NCBI GenBank assembly: GCA_944474755.1
Contig: OX104113.1
Span: 47,817,644-47,881,643 of the forward strand
Direction of reading: 5' to 3'
From: Limnoperna fortunei
Lineage: Eukaryota > Mollusca > Bivalvia > Mytilida > Modiolidae
Length of the DNA stretch: 64,000 nucleotides
The notes under the pieces were generated by a model. The model worked only from the letters and a program-made list of their open reading frames with translations, was not told where the DNA came from and did not search any database. A program made the translations under genes and the position numbers. This document shows, piece after piece, positions 34,874-44,389 of the stretch. Within the stretch, counting starts at the first letter, position 1. Each line of letters opens with the position of its first letter.

Positions 34874-35177
34874 GGGGTGTGACTTTTTACCCAAACTTAC
34901 CCAAACTATACCCAAACACACATTAAACTAACATTTTTTGCTTTAATTTTATGTTTAAACATTTTATATACTATATTTCTGATGGAAAATGGTATAAAAG
35001 TGTTATAACGGGCTTCAAAAGATCGATTTTTTACAGCAAAAATTGTCATGTTTTATAACTGATTTTCCATTAAAAATATAGTATACAAAATGTTTAAATA
35101 TTATAGAAATGCAAAAAAGTTATATTAATGTGTGTTTGGGTATAGTTTGGGTGAGTTTGGGTAAAAAGTCACACCGG
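34874..35177. mobile_element. Fold-back MITE with long inverted repeats
   Basis: Left GGTGTGACTTTTTACCC, then repeated CCCAAAC(T) words and ACACACATTAA. The right end is the inverse (TTAATGTGTGTTTGGG ... GGGTAAAAAGTCACACC). An inner inverted pair (TATACTATATTTCTGATGGA / TCCATTAAAAATATAGTATA) extends the stem toward the centre, leaving about 60 nt of loop. Target duplication was not resolved. Confidence 0.85.
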
Positions 35178-35946
35178 GTATAATTGTGTGTATGGGGACG
35201 CCATATTGACAGTATTTACCATGAGATTGCAGGTATCCAGTAAATATGATAAATAATCAAGTTAAAAATATGTTTTTCTACCTTTGCTGTTTGAATAATA
35301 TAAAAACTGAGGCGATGACTAATGACCAGCTGACAACATAAGATTACCAAATATGTCTTAATGTTGTAATGATCTTTGTATTAATAAAAGTACTTTTAGA
35401 AACAATTGTAAACCTGTCTTAATTTATTAACTTATATGCAATAGAATTTACCTAAAAACATAATTGTAAATAAAAGATATATTTATATAATTATTTGTAA
35501 ACATAAATTAAAATACTGCAGATAATTTTGCACTTCTTGAAACGGCACTTGTACCTAGACGTGAAAATTGTACATGTAAATCATTTCTTGTTTATGCAGG
35601 GTAATTAACAGATTTAGCAAGTAAACAAACAGGATGTTTATTGCAATTACGAGATCAATTGACGCCGATTTTAAAGTATGAATATTCGGATATTTTTAAA
35701 GCTAACCAGATTAAAGGTTAATCATTTTATTCAAAATTGGAACGACACGCCACTCTCCTGCCAAGGACATGTATGATTTGAATACACCGAAGTGTCAGAA
35801 CACTGCATGTATATAAGGTTTCACATATTTTTAAATGCCAGGTCAAAGGCAGCGTAAAAATGACACTGTGACACAAACGTGTCAAATATACAAACGTCAA
35901 ATTTTCGAAACTGTGTAACAAACACGCACACTAAATGTTGCCAGTA

Positions 35947-35948
<2 letters not shown>

Positions 35949-35988
<40 letters not shown>

Positions 35989-36006
35989 TATTATTATTAT
36001 TATTAT
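35949..36006. repeat. (AAT)n/(ATT)n palindromic microsatellite
   Basis: About 12 AAT units followed directly by about six TTA units, forming a self-complementary simple repeat. Confidence 0.95.
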
Positions 36007-36718
36007 AAATGTACTAAACATGTACTAAACATGAAGTGTATTTTTATGCTAGAAGACATGAGTATTTAAAATATTGCATTTAATGACCGTTATTTCTTAT
36101 TCAACTTTGGAAATATTTTGTATAAAAAGTTACGTTCAATAACTTGCATATGTTGTGATGCAATTTCAAGTAATTTTTGTATTAATATCAAAATGAGAAA
36201 AAGTCATAACTCTTGCCTCGAAAGAAAAAAAAGCAATAAATGACAATTAAATTTTAGTGATAAAATGCAATGAGGAATAGTCATTATTCTTAAACCACAA
36301 TATAATGACAATTGTAATAGGCATTCAGCCAAACAAAAAATAAGTTAATGAATGGCAGTTTTAAGCAATATCCATCGATGCTGAGTAATCAACATGCAAC
36401 CTTCAAAAAATTTCCAACTATGTTCATCCATTTTAATTTTCATTTATGCATGAGTATATTGTTTTTACTTTTAAATATAATTTATATTAAATCATTTTAT
36501 TTCCAAATCCAATTTAATTATTAAATTAAAAATTAGATTTTTAAGATAATTGGGATAAAACAAAAAATACAGTTATTTAAAAAAAAATTCATTCAAGTAA
36601 TCCCAATATTTCAGCTGTATTTGGTAAATATAAAAAAATGTATAAATTTGATTAACTAAAATAAAGGAATTTAAATTTGTGGGAAACAAAAATTGTTATT
36701 TAGTGGTTAATATTTCTG

Positions 36719-36802
36719 ATAATATTTCGTACAATAAATTTTGTCCAAAATATAATAGTATTCTATTATATTTTGGACAAAATTTATTGTACGAAATATT
36801 AT
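36719..36802. repeat. Perfect 40-bp-arm palindrome
   Basis: Arms 36719-36758 and 36763-36802 are exact inverted copies with a 4-nt TATT loop. No coding capacity. Such near-perfect palindromes are usually young because they are unstable. Confidence 0.95.
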
Positions 36803-38039
36803 TTTTTAAAGAAGGTTTCGGCTGTTGAAAGCTTTGTGTATTAATCCACTTTAATTTCCATTTATAGTGATCGTATCTCTTGCTCTAAATTAGACCCACA
36901 ATATATTTAAATAACATGCAAGGAAAATGTAAGCTGAACAAAGAGAGTATGACGGGATTCGTCCCTTATATTTGGACGAATTCACTTCATAACACATAAT
37001 CTGATTACACGATAAAAGATGAAAATAATACAAATCTTAATTTCTAATTTAATTAATATTTATGGACAAAATTCAAACTAATATTCGAGGTAAAATAAGG
37101 TCACCTACATAAAGATTACCCTGCCTTAAAAATATCCTGCATACAACATTCTGCAAAATGATCTTCGCATTAGAAATTGTTGCTGTTGTGGACATAGTTT
37201 TAAGTAGAAATTTAAACAGGCAAAATACTTGTTACACAAGTCGGGTTTTTCTTAAATCAGGTATACAAAACGTCATCTTGCCTTAACCTCGTCCTAGAGT
37301 AAAACCTTCTGTTATCAACCGTTTCGAGTTATTATCATACGACAGCTTTAAAATACTTGGCTGTCAAGTGATCACTTGTATTGCCATCTACTGATGAGAT
37401 AGTGACAAGATGGCGGACCTCCATAAGTGCAGTTTTTTCACGGTAAATTCAATTTAAAAACTTAACGATTGAAAATATAATTAAACATCAAGTGGTAAAT
37501 ATGAAGAATAACATACACAATTAAATTTGTTCGCGAAGTTCCCTTTTAATATTGTTCGACAGATAATCTTCACTCAAATGTAATAATTATTTGATTACAT
37601 ACATGCAGTATTTAAGCATTAAATAAAAATGGGGCTATTGGGAATTTATTAGGCTTAAATTTGACCGCGCTTGAAACAGTGGGAAGCAAGAACTTAGCTT
37701 TTTGAAAAGACACGCTACTATTGTTTATTGTACAAAGTATGCGACTCATTTGAAAGTACTGTCCCGCCTTATGACTTTTCAGTTTATAACATGACGACCA
37801 TCAATTGAGAGTATATTATTGCGTCTAATCGCAATACCTTTTGCGTTATAACGCAATTTGTTTTTGTGTTTAATCGCAACAAATATTTCCAATTCATCAT
37901 GACTAGAATGATATAAAGAAAAATCAACTAATTAATCCTTTAATATTAAATTTATATAAAAAACTTAATATTAAATTTTGTTGCAGGGTTTTAACGTAAA
38001 AATGTTGATTATAAGCATTAATTTACTGCTTTGTTTTAC

Positions 38040-38066
38040 CTGTTCATTTTCTGTTTTCTGATTATC
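38040..38066 (-). CDS. Candidate microexon DNQKTENEQ (27 nt)
   Basis: Acceptor TTTATTTTAG, donor GTAAAACAAAG, phase 0. The last residue is Gln rather than Lys. Confidence 0.6.
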
Positions 38067-38427
38067 CTAAAATAAATAAAAAGGCTGATAAAATCAAATA
38101 CCTGCAAAAGAAAAACTTATAATGTTACACGCATTACGGTATACTTTTGCGTTTAATCTAAATGCTGTAGCGTTAAATTGCAATATTTTTGCGTTAAATC
38201 GCATTACTTATTGCGTTTAAACGCAGCGAATTTTCGCATTTAATCACAATTTTTTTTAATTCATTATGACTAGAATGATATAAAGACAAATTAACTAATT
38301 GAACACTTAATATTAAATTTAAAAAAACCCGATTATTAAATTTTGTTTCAGATTTTCAACATAAAAACAGAACCAGCAAGTCAAGCAAATGTTTGATTAT
38401 TAGCAATATTTTACTGCTTTGTTGTAC

Positions 38428-38454
38428 CTTTTTGTTTTCTTTTTTCTGATTATC
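38428..38454 (-). CDS. Candidate microexon DNQKKENKK (27 nt)
   Basis: Acceptor TTTATTTTAG, donor GTACAAC, phase 0. More basic than its neighbours. Confidence 0.6.
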
Positions 38455-38869
38455 CTAAAATAAATAAAAGGCTGATAAAAAATCAAATAATAGTATTTGT
38501 AATTTTTCAAACGAAGATTTATTATGGCACAATTGCGTTTGTTTGTCACTTGTTGCTACTCCCGATTGAATTTTCAAGTAAAAAATCCGCTACATTAACA
38601 GCTGCTGGGTGCTAGAAAAATTTCAAGGCATGAACCTACGGAACTGCTCTTTGAGTCCTTAGGAAGCCATCTCGTTGAATGGAAGTAAGCTTATAATTTT
38701 GAAAGCCTGATCGGATAAAATTGTGTTAACCTGTTTTAGAGATAACTGCAAAATTTCCTAGCTGCAGTAAAAATTTTGTGGCTTATTTCGCACCTGTTTA
38801 TTTATTGGTAGCTAACTTGAATTTACGGAAGCTTATTCGGGTCATCTTTCTGGAATTTGTTTATTGCGT

Positions 38870-39064
38870 TTAAACGCAATGGTGAACCACGACCTGAATG
38901 TGTGCAATGTAAAAATAATTACAAGGAACTGAACACAAAATCATTGCATCATTTAAGGCCTTCTTTGCTTTATGGTCAATGACTGTGTTTCCATGGATTT
39001 CAACATAACTGGGAATCAAAAATAACAACCGCTTTACCAACAATTGGTCTGAGTAAGTTGTCAT
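38870..39064 (-). mobile_element. LINE RNase H fragment at an inverted junction
   Basis: Minus strand 39020-38930 reads FLIPSYVEIHGNTVIDHKAK, then KALND, the RNase H motif of the same LINE family. Immediately left, on the plus strand (about 38880-38912), is GEPRPECVQCK, the C-terminal CxxC motif of that LINE in opposite orientation. Two copies or an inversion must meet at about 38915. Confidence 0.7.
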
Positions 39065-39249
39065 TTTTTATTCTTTAGATTTACTTCATATATCATTATA
39101 ATCATCACAGATGTATTGCAAACCAGTAATGAACCGTTGAATCGAGGAAACGAGTGTCAGTAACCAGTTGCGGCTGAGACTAGATGGAGAGCTTCAGAGT
39201 TGGAAGAATATTTCCGATGTGTTGTTGTTATTCTTTTATCATGCTTTGC

Positions 39250-39625
39250 TTGATTTATTGATTGATTTAATAATTGCTTTACGCAGTATTTCAGCTATAT
39301 TCAGGACAAGAGCTAGTTAACATACAATAAATCAATTCGAGAAATATGGATCAAAGGACAAACAATTAGAATGCCACTGGTAAAGAGAGGGTTACGGATA
39401 GGGGCAGAAAATTTAGCCTATTTTAACGACTACAACAATGCTACTCCTATCAACATCTACAAAAGTGGTTTTTATTGCGGAGCGTGGCACTCTCCAAACT
39501 CGTACCCACCGTTTATGACCTGACAACCCCAAAAGAGGGGGCATCCCCTATCCGCCATCTGGGAACGCGCTGGGCAGCTCTGTGAATTTAGCACTGTGAA
39601 CCCTCACAATATGATTCCCAGCATC
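39250..39625 (-). mobile_element. LINE 3' unit
   Basis: Words GCAGTATTTCAGCTATATTC, CAATAAATCAA, GCCACTGGTAAAGAGAG, GGAGCGTGGCACTCTCCAAA and ACGCGCTGGGCAGCTCTGTG match the 3' unit at 13490-13925. No ORF. It may belong with the RNase H piece at 38870-39064, but the order on the minus strand is wrong for a single element. Confidence 0.75.
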
Positions 39626-39718
39626 TTTACTTGAGCAATAACAACAAAATTAGAAGGTTATTTTTAACAAAAAACAGAAAGACACATCAAATGTTAAATA
39701 TTGACAATATTTTACTAC

Positions 39719-39745
39719 CTTTTCATTAGCTTTGTTTTTCTTTGT
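39719..39745 (-). CDS. Candidate microexon TKKNKANEK (27 nt)
   Basis: Acceptor GTTTATTTCAG, donor GTAGTAAAATA, phase 0. It is the most upstream and most diverged member, and has the best polypyrimidine-AG acceptor of the array. Confidence 0.6.
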
Positions 39746-39909
39746 CTGAAATAAACACAAAAACTAATTAAACAACAAAACATAACTAAAACAATCTGCA
39801 AGGTACGACTGTAAGCTTTAACTGATTTCTTTCACTGTACCAATAGCCTTGTTCACAATTGCATTCTGAAAATGTAAAAATAGGAGCTGACAGCTATACT
39901 TACTGCTGT

Positions 39910-40565
39910 CTAATTAGAAGGGTTCCCACTCATCGACCCATAAAACTTCCTATCATGCCGCTGTGTGGTGGATAGGGTATAACTTCTCGTTTGGAATTGT
40001 CAGGTCCTAATTAAGGTTGGTCGTATTGGGTGCCGTGTTTGAAGAGTACCGCGCTCCTTGCCCGTTAAGCGCTATATGAGCTAAAATCCATTTACCTTAC
40101 ACTCCGTAATTTTCTTTACGGATATACAATTGTGTTTCCATTTCTTTATTGATTCTTGGTTGTTAATTTGTTTTCGTTTGTCCAAGAGCTACAAAACTCA
40201 TTACCGGATGGTAAGCAACAATTAAATCAATAATTTTAAAACAGTAAATGTAATAACGCCTAAAGTGGAGTCTTCAATCCTTCAATCTACAAACCATGTT
40301 TGTCGGGGTTGACACAGACGTATATTGGAGGGTTTCAAGGTTCATTATATGGACAGCCAGACAAAGAACCATTATAATGGGTTAAGTTTTCTCGGGAAGG
40401 GTTACCAGTCATAGATACATAAAACTGCTTAGCGCGCCACTGTGTGGCAGACTGGCTATATTCTACCGTTTGGAAAGTATAAGTCAGAAAACCTAGCCAA
40501 AGATAGTATAAGGTGACGTGTTTGAAAAGTTCCGCCTTCTCGCCCTTTAAGCAACATAAATCTAA
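39910..40565 (+). mobile_element. Two old LINE 3' units
   Basis: 39910-40095 and 40385-40565 both contain, in order, CACTGTGTGG/GCTGTGTGGTGGAT, CCGTTTGGAA/TCGTTTGGAATTGTCAGG and GACGTGTTTGAA/GCCGTGTTTGAAGAG. A CGCCCTTTAAGC or TGCCCGTTAAGC sequence follows each. Diverged from the younger copies, no tail. Confidence 0.55.
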
Positions 40566-40599
40566 ATTTGTCTAAACTAACAGTTCGTACTTAGTTTTC

Positions 40600-41050
40600 T
40601 AATGGCTTTCAGAAATTCCTTCGTATTTGACTATTCCGGTTGTACAAGTGCTTTCTTGGTTGTTAATGTGCACTGGAGTTAATTAAGCAAAATATTTCTT
40701 AAATTGCATAAGCAACGAATAACCTTTCCAACTTATATCAGCTTTGTACCAGCCTTAATATACGCATATATTTACCATATAACTGACCTACTGCTAAAGC
40801 TGTCAAAAATATACTTTTAAAGCTTTGCTATAAAGGTAATTACTTAACTAGATCTATCTACCATTAGGCATCGATAATTTACCTTTTTGTTTATCTTCCT
40901 ATAAACGTATACTACTCCTTCCGTTATGTCGGTATGTTTAAATTTCTGTAGAACAGCAATTTTGTTACACTGGTAAATAAATCCACATCCTGTAATTTAT
41001 AAAATAATTAATCCATGCACATGGCTTTAAATTGAGCTTTGTAACTATTG
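40600..41050. other. Intron without recognised features
   Basis: A short open segment bounded by AG and GT at about 40881 is 16 nt long and does not keep phase, so it is not called. Confidence 0.45.
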
Positions 41051-41056
41051 ACTTAC

Positions 41057-41136
41057 GATAAAGTTTCGTGACCATACATCTGCCTTAAAAAACATTGTGC
41101 GAAATATTCCCCATCTATAAAGCATTCGCCAGTAGT
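41057..41136 (-). CDS. Tentative TRPM-like exon (SLOG region)
   Basis: 80 nt from a weak acceptor (GTACATAAG) to a perfect GTAAGT donor. Read from phase 1 (as left by exon 41438-41663) it is fully open: YWRMLYRWGIFRTMFF, then KADVWSRNFI, ending in phase 0 as the microexons require. The alternative frame, TTGECFIDGEYFAQCF, looks more like the TTGAWIhTGG segment expected here in TRPM, but would need a different upstream junction. I cannot decide between them, and the glycine-rich motif is not intact in either. Confidence 0.4.
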
Positions 41137-41437
41137 CTTATGTACAATTTGTTATTAATTACACCATGTTTAATGAAAATAAATCAATAATGCATATTCA
41201 GATCATTGATGACCTTTAGATCTGTGACTATTGATTGGATGAACTCGCAAATACGATCATATAATGCATGGGGTGAACAATTCATCTCACTTACATTTTT
41301 AGAAAAGCTAGCTGTGATAACTTTTATAAGAGCAAAAAACATTCGACAAAAGTTAATTTATTACATTTTACAACGAAACCACAAAGCCCCGCTCCCACTC
41401 CTACATTAATTTAAAAAGACGTGAGGAGAATACTTAC

Positions 41438-41663
41438 GTTCCGCGCTATAAACTATATTGTTTAAGACGTCATTTAAGCTTTCTAGAACTTGCCAGTCTT
41501 CGTCGTAAGAACCATGCAAAGACAAAACAAGTCGTGGATGTCCTTCTTTTACAATAACCGGTAAAAGGTTCGAAAGATAGTCCAAATCTTTTGTTGTATC
41601 TTTAATTAATCTTGAGGACGTAAATGATGATGGTCCTGGGTCAGCGTGTGAATTGTTGTGATT
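41438..41663 (-). CDS. TRPM-like exon: start of SLOG domain
   Basis: 226 nt with acceptor CTATTTGTAG and donor GTAAGT, phase 0 in and phase 1 out. It encodes NHNNSHADPGPSSF, TSSRLIKDTTKD, LDYLSNLLPVIVKEG, HPRLVLSLHGSYDED and WQVLESLNDVLNNIVYSAE. In TRPM proteins (P)xLLxxLxxxWxLxxPKLhISVHGG opens the SLOG domain, and PRLVLSLHG is that strand. The second glycine of HGG is Ser here, as expected for a divergent member. Confidence 0.85.
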
Positions 41664-41669
41664 CTACAA

Positions 41670-42500
41670 ATAGATCAACGTATAGAATAATTTGCTTCAA
41701 CCATTTTTTTTGCTTCAAATAGGAGTATACAGTACACCATTACTGTAATATAATTTTAAGCCATGGTATTAACAACGTATTTCTTAACGTATTTGTATAA
41801 TGTTCACGGAATTTGGGTAAAAAACAATTCAATCATTATGCATTTCGTGTAATTTAGATGCATTATAAATTAAAAATGATATAAAGGTCATGATACACAT
41901 ATAGAGCCGACATCGCTTCCTCTGGGATAATGAATAGATGTCATTCACATTTCACTGACATTTAAGATGTCTTGAGCGACTTCGACTTGTCCGACTGATC
42001 AACACACACACACGTTCGAAAAGGTCAAATGCAAAATTCACAATGATTCTAACTTATGTATACTTAATACTAGATATTAAGGTGTTTAAATACAGGCTAA
42101 AAATACACAAATCAACACATAGCAACGTTCCATTCGCTCATGCATATGGAGTTTACGTTTTTCAGCTGAAACTTTACTCCAGATCTTTTTGGAAACACCA
42201 CAATTTTCTAGATCAAGCTAGTTGATTAACGAGGAAACTGCTAACTCGAGGTTTTGTTCCTCAAAAATTGTTGACTTCACTGCTGAAATTTTATGGAAGA
42301 CAGTATTTAATACTAGATAAATACAGAAATTTGATTGTCAAATAGTGTATGTTTATCATAGTTTGTATTGTCTTCCTTTACCGGACTTCTTTTCGATTGA
42401 CTACCAACGACCCAAGTGGTGTTGCAACAGACAGGAACTGCTGATTATTCTGGAGCACCTGAGTTCACGCAGGCTTTTGTTTACACTATGTATCTTTAAC
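41670..42500. other. Intron, partly duplicated
   Basis: 41980-42070 (GTCCGACTGATCAACACACA, AAATGCAAAATTCACA, CTTATGTATACTTAATACT) matches 43820-43910, showing that the intron following each paralogous exon was copied with it. The 60-codon plus ORF at 42043 lies here and is not supported. Confidence 0.6.
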
Positions 42501-42507
42501 AACATAC

Positions 42508-42747
42508 CAAAGCCATAAAGTCTGGATTTGAAGTAGAATTTGATTGATTGTAATCAATTATGTCTTTGTCTTTTTGGACAGCATGAGGTAATGTCGATGG
42601 TATTTCAGACTGAGTAGATACTGTAAAATGCACAACTGGCACGTTTTCAACAAATAAAACAGATTCTGTATTCGTAGCGTGATCTTTTGTTTTTGCCTCC
42701 GCTTTTCTTTTTGACCTTTTTGTGTTCTTCTTTCTGTGTACTAACCC
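42508..42747 (-). CDS. Paralogous Lys/Arg-rich exon, copy 2
   Basis: 240 nt (80 codons, phase 0/0) between ACGTGTTTTAG and GTATGT. It starts GLVHRKKNTKRSKRKAEAK, then TKDHATNTESVLFVENVPVV, HFTVSTQSEIPSTLPHAV and a Ser/Asn-rich end before MAL. Aligns through its length with the exon at 44147-44377 (VHxKK, KRSKR, NTESV, FV.N, VV, TQ.EIP, TL..AVQ). It is predicted to lie in the N-terminal linker before the SLOG domain, with a basic cluster that could bind nucleic acid or lipid (inference). Confidence 0.75.
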
Positions 42748-42953
42748 CTAAAACACGTAAAAATATTTAATATTACTTTCTTAATTCATGATCTGCAAAC
42801 CATTTACATGAAGTTATTATTTGGGATTTATCAAACATTGTGCGAATGTTTTGAAATACTAGCAAAACCTGCCTGATAGCGATGGCAGATGTATTCCACT
42901 TTTTGGGACGGGTATACATGGCCTGAAAATATTATATCCCCGTAAGTACTTAC

Positions 42954-43030
42954 CATATCCTTCGGCGTGTTTCTTAAATAATCCACAGTTACGTCATATA
43001 GTTTAAAAAGCAAAACAAGCCACGTTGAGA
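42954..43030 (-). CDS. Relic or cryptic exon, duplicate of exon 47946-48023
   Basis: An open stretch LVLLFKLYDVTVDYLRNTPK ending DM runs into a perfect GTAAGTAC donor. The same FK....Y....P pattern and donor are seen in exon 47946-48023 (RFFKYFPNHAEYASQVRRP). No AG acceptor occurs in the expected place, so it looks like a duplicated exon that lost its acceptor. Confidence 0.4.
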
Positions 43031-43094
43031 CAATTTCAAATTATAATTGAAAAGCGACGTAACGATACCATTAACTACCTAATCTTTTATTATC

Positions 43095-43205
43095 GGCGGG
43101 GTTGGTAAATGGGGTTTAACGCCATTTTAAACAATTTTCCAGCAATATCATGGCCTTCTGTTTTTATTGTGAAGGAAGCCGGACTAGGCAACCGATGCCT
43201 CTTGA
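43095..43205 (-). mobile_element. SINE 3' half
   Basis: Minus strand keeps AAAACAGAAGGCCATGATAT, TGCTGGAAAATTGTTTAAAA and TGGCGTTAAAC. Diverged and 5'-truncated. Confidence 0.6.
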
Positions 43206-44140
43206 TGACATTTTAAATTATCTGATGGTATGCAGTTTAAATGATGCACAAATAATAAGAATATATATTCTTTTGTTTGCGTTTTAAAATAACACAATTT
43301 ACGTTAAGCATAATTGTGCTGGACTAGAATTATAATTTATCAGCTTGTAATGGGTTATATTGCTAGTTGTTTGGTTTCTATCACCCTTTCAGAAGAACAT
43401 TTCTCATTTCATTTTTCTCCATGGAAGCGGCATTTAGAAAGTGAATTTAATATAAATAAATAAATCATTACTGTTTGAAAACTTGTAGTCAATTATAATT
43501 TTCATTCAAAAGATATGCTGAAAAATTGTACTATTGATTACACCTAAATGTTTTGTTTTCTTAACACCACTCAGAATGACTTTAACCTGATTCGACAGCA
43601 GTAAGCATTGATTTAAATCTCATTTACTTCCTGCTTCTAAATATCCAATTTTGTGTTTCAAAACTTGAAGAAATAACTCCCTATATTATGCTATTCTAGT
43701 AATGTATAAGTATTTTAAAATTAAAACATGGTAAATATTACAATGTATACATGTATAGAGTAAGCGATGAGTCCACTGGGGTTACTTATGTACTTTATTT
43801 ACAATTTACTGAAGCTAGCCTGGTCCGACTGATCAACACACATTCATACCGCAGTCGGCAGGGTCGAATATAAAATTCACACAGATACTAACAAATTTAT
43901 ACTTGAGGATATCAAAAAGATATTTATGTCATTTTATGTATATAATAAAAGGCTTGAAAACCCCCTATATGAAATCTCTTATATAGACTCTACATTCATC
44001 ATACATTCAGTGTGCATATATAGTTGAATATCTTGCGTAAGAGTAGACGACTTCCTATTATATAAAGAATTGTTCTTAGCAAGACAAAAACTAATGCCCC
44101 ATTTCTATAATCAGGTGACACACAATTATATCAGTTACTA
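43206..44140. other. Intron between the paralogous exons
   Basis: 43450-43680 shares words with 47690-47880 (TTACTG/CCG..TTGAAAACTTGT, GTGTTTCAAAA). 43820-43910 matches 41980-42070. Otherwise nothing recognised. Confidence 0.55.
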
Positions 44141-44146
44141 ACATAC

Positions 44147-44377
44147 CAAAGCTTTATCGTCTGAACTCGACGAAGGACGAAAGTCTCTGACTGTTTGAAC
44201 TGCCTGGTGTAGTGTAAATGGTATCTCAGTTTGAGTATCAACTGTGCACTGCACTACCTGCGCGTTTGCAACAAATGAAACAGATTCTGTATTTGTATTT
44301 TCATCCTTAGATTTTGGTTCCACTTGTCTTTTCGATCGCTTGTTAATTTTTTTACGTTTCTTTTTGTGTACTGGCGC
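44147..44377 (-). CDS. Paralogous Lys/Arg-rich exon, copy 1
   Basis: 231 nt (77 codons, phase 0/0) between CGTGTTGCAG and GTATGT. It starts APVHKKKRKKINKRSKRQVE, then PKSKDENTNTESVSFVANAQ, VVQCTVDTQTEIPFTLHQAV and QTVRDF, with a Ser run and DDKAL. Spliced after PLS of exon 47946-48023 and before GLV of the copy at 42508 it stays in frame, so both copies may be included or used alternatively. The basic KKKRKK/KRSKR cluster resembles a nuclear-localisation or phosphoinositide-binding patch (inference). Confidence 0.75.
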
Positions 44378-44389
44378 CTGCAACACGTA

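Larger units (their letters stand above)
35178..37540. other. Intron between microexon arrays
   Basis: No exon or transposon ORF recognised apart from the simple repeat and palindrome listed separately. Confidence 0.5.
37545..38500. repeat. Second cluster of microexon-bearing units
   Basis: Begins with a composite-block end (GATAATCTTCACTCAAATG, AAAAATGGGGCTATTGGG). Two units follow, with minisatellite patches (37820-37880, 38140-38250), GACTAGAATGATATAAAG boundaries (37900, 38270) and microexons at 38040 and 38428. Confidence 0.8.

Noticed and set aside
40881..40900. Microexon GAAGATAAACAAAAAG
   Set aside because: Sixteen nt between AG and GT would break the frame. Likely a chance match or a decayed array member.
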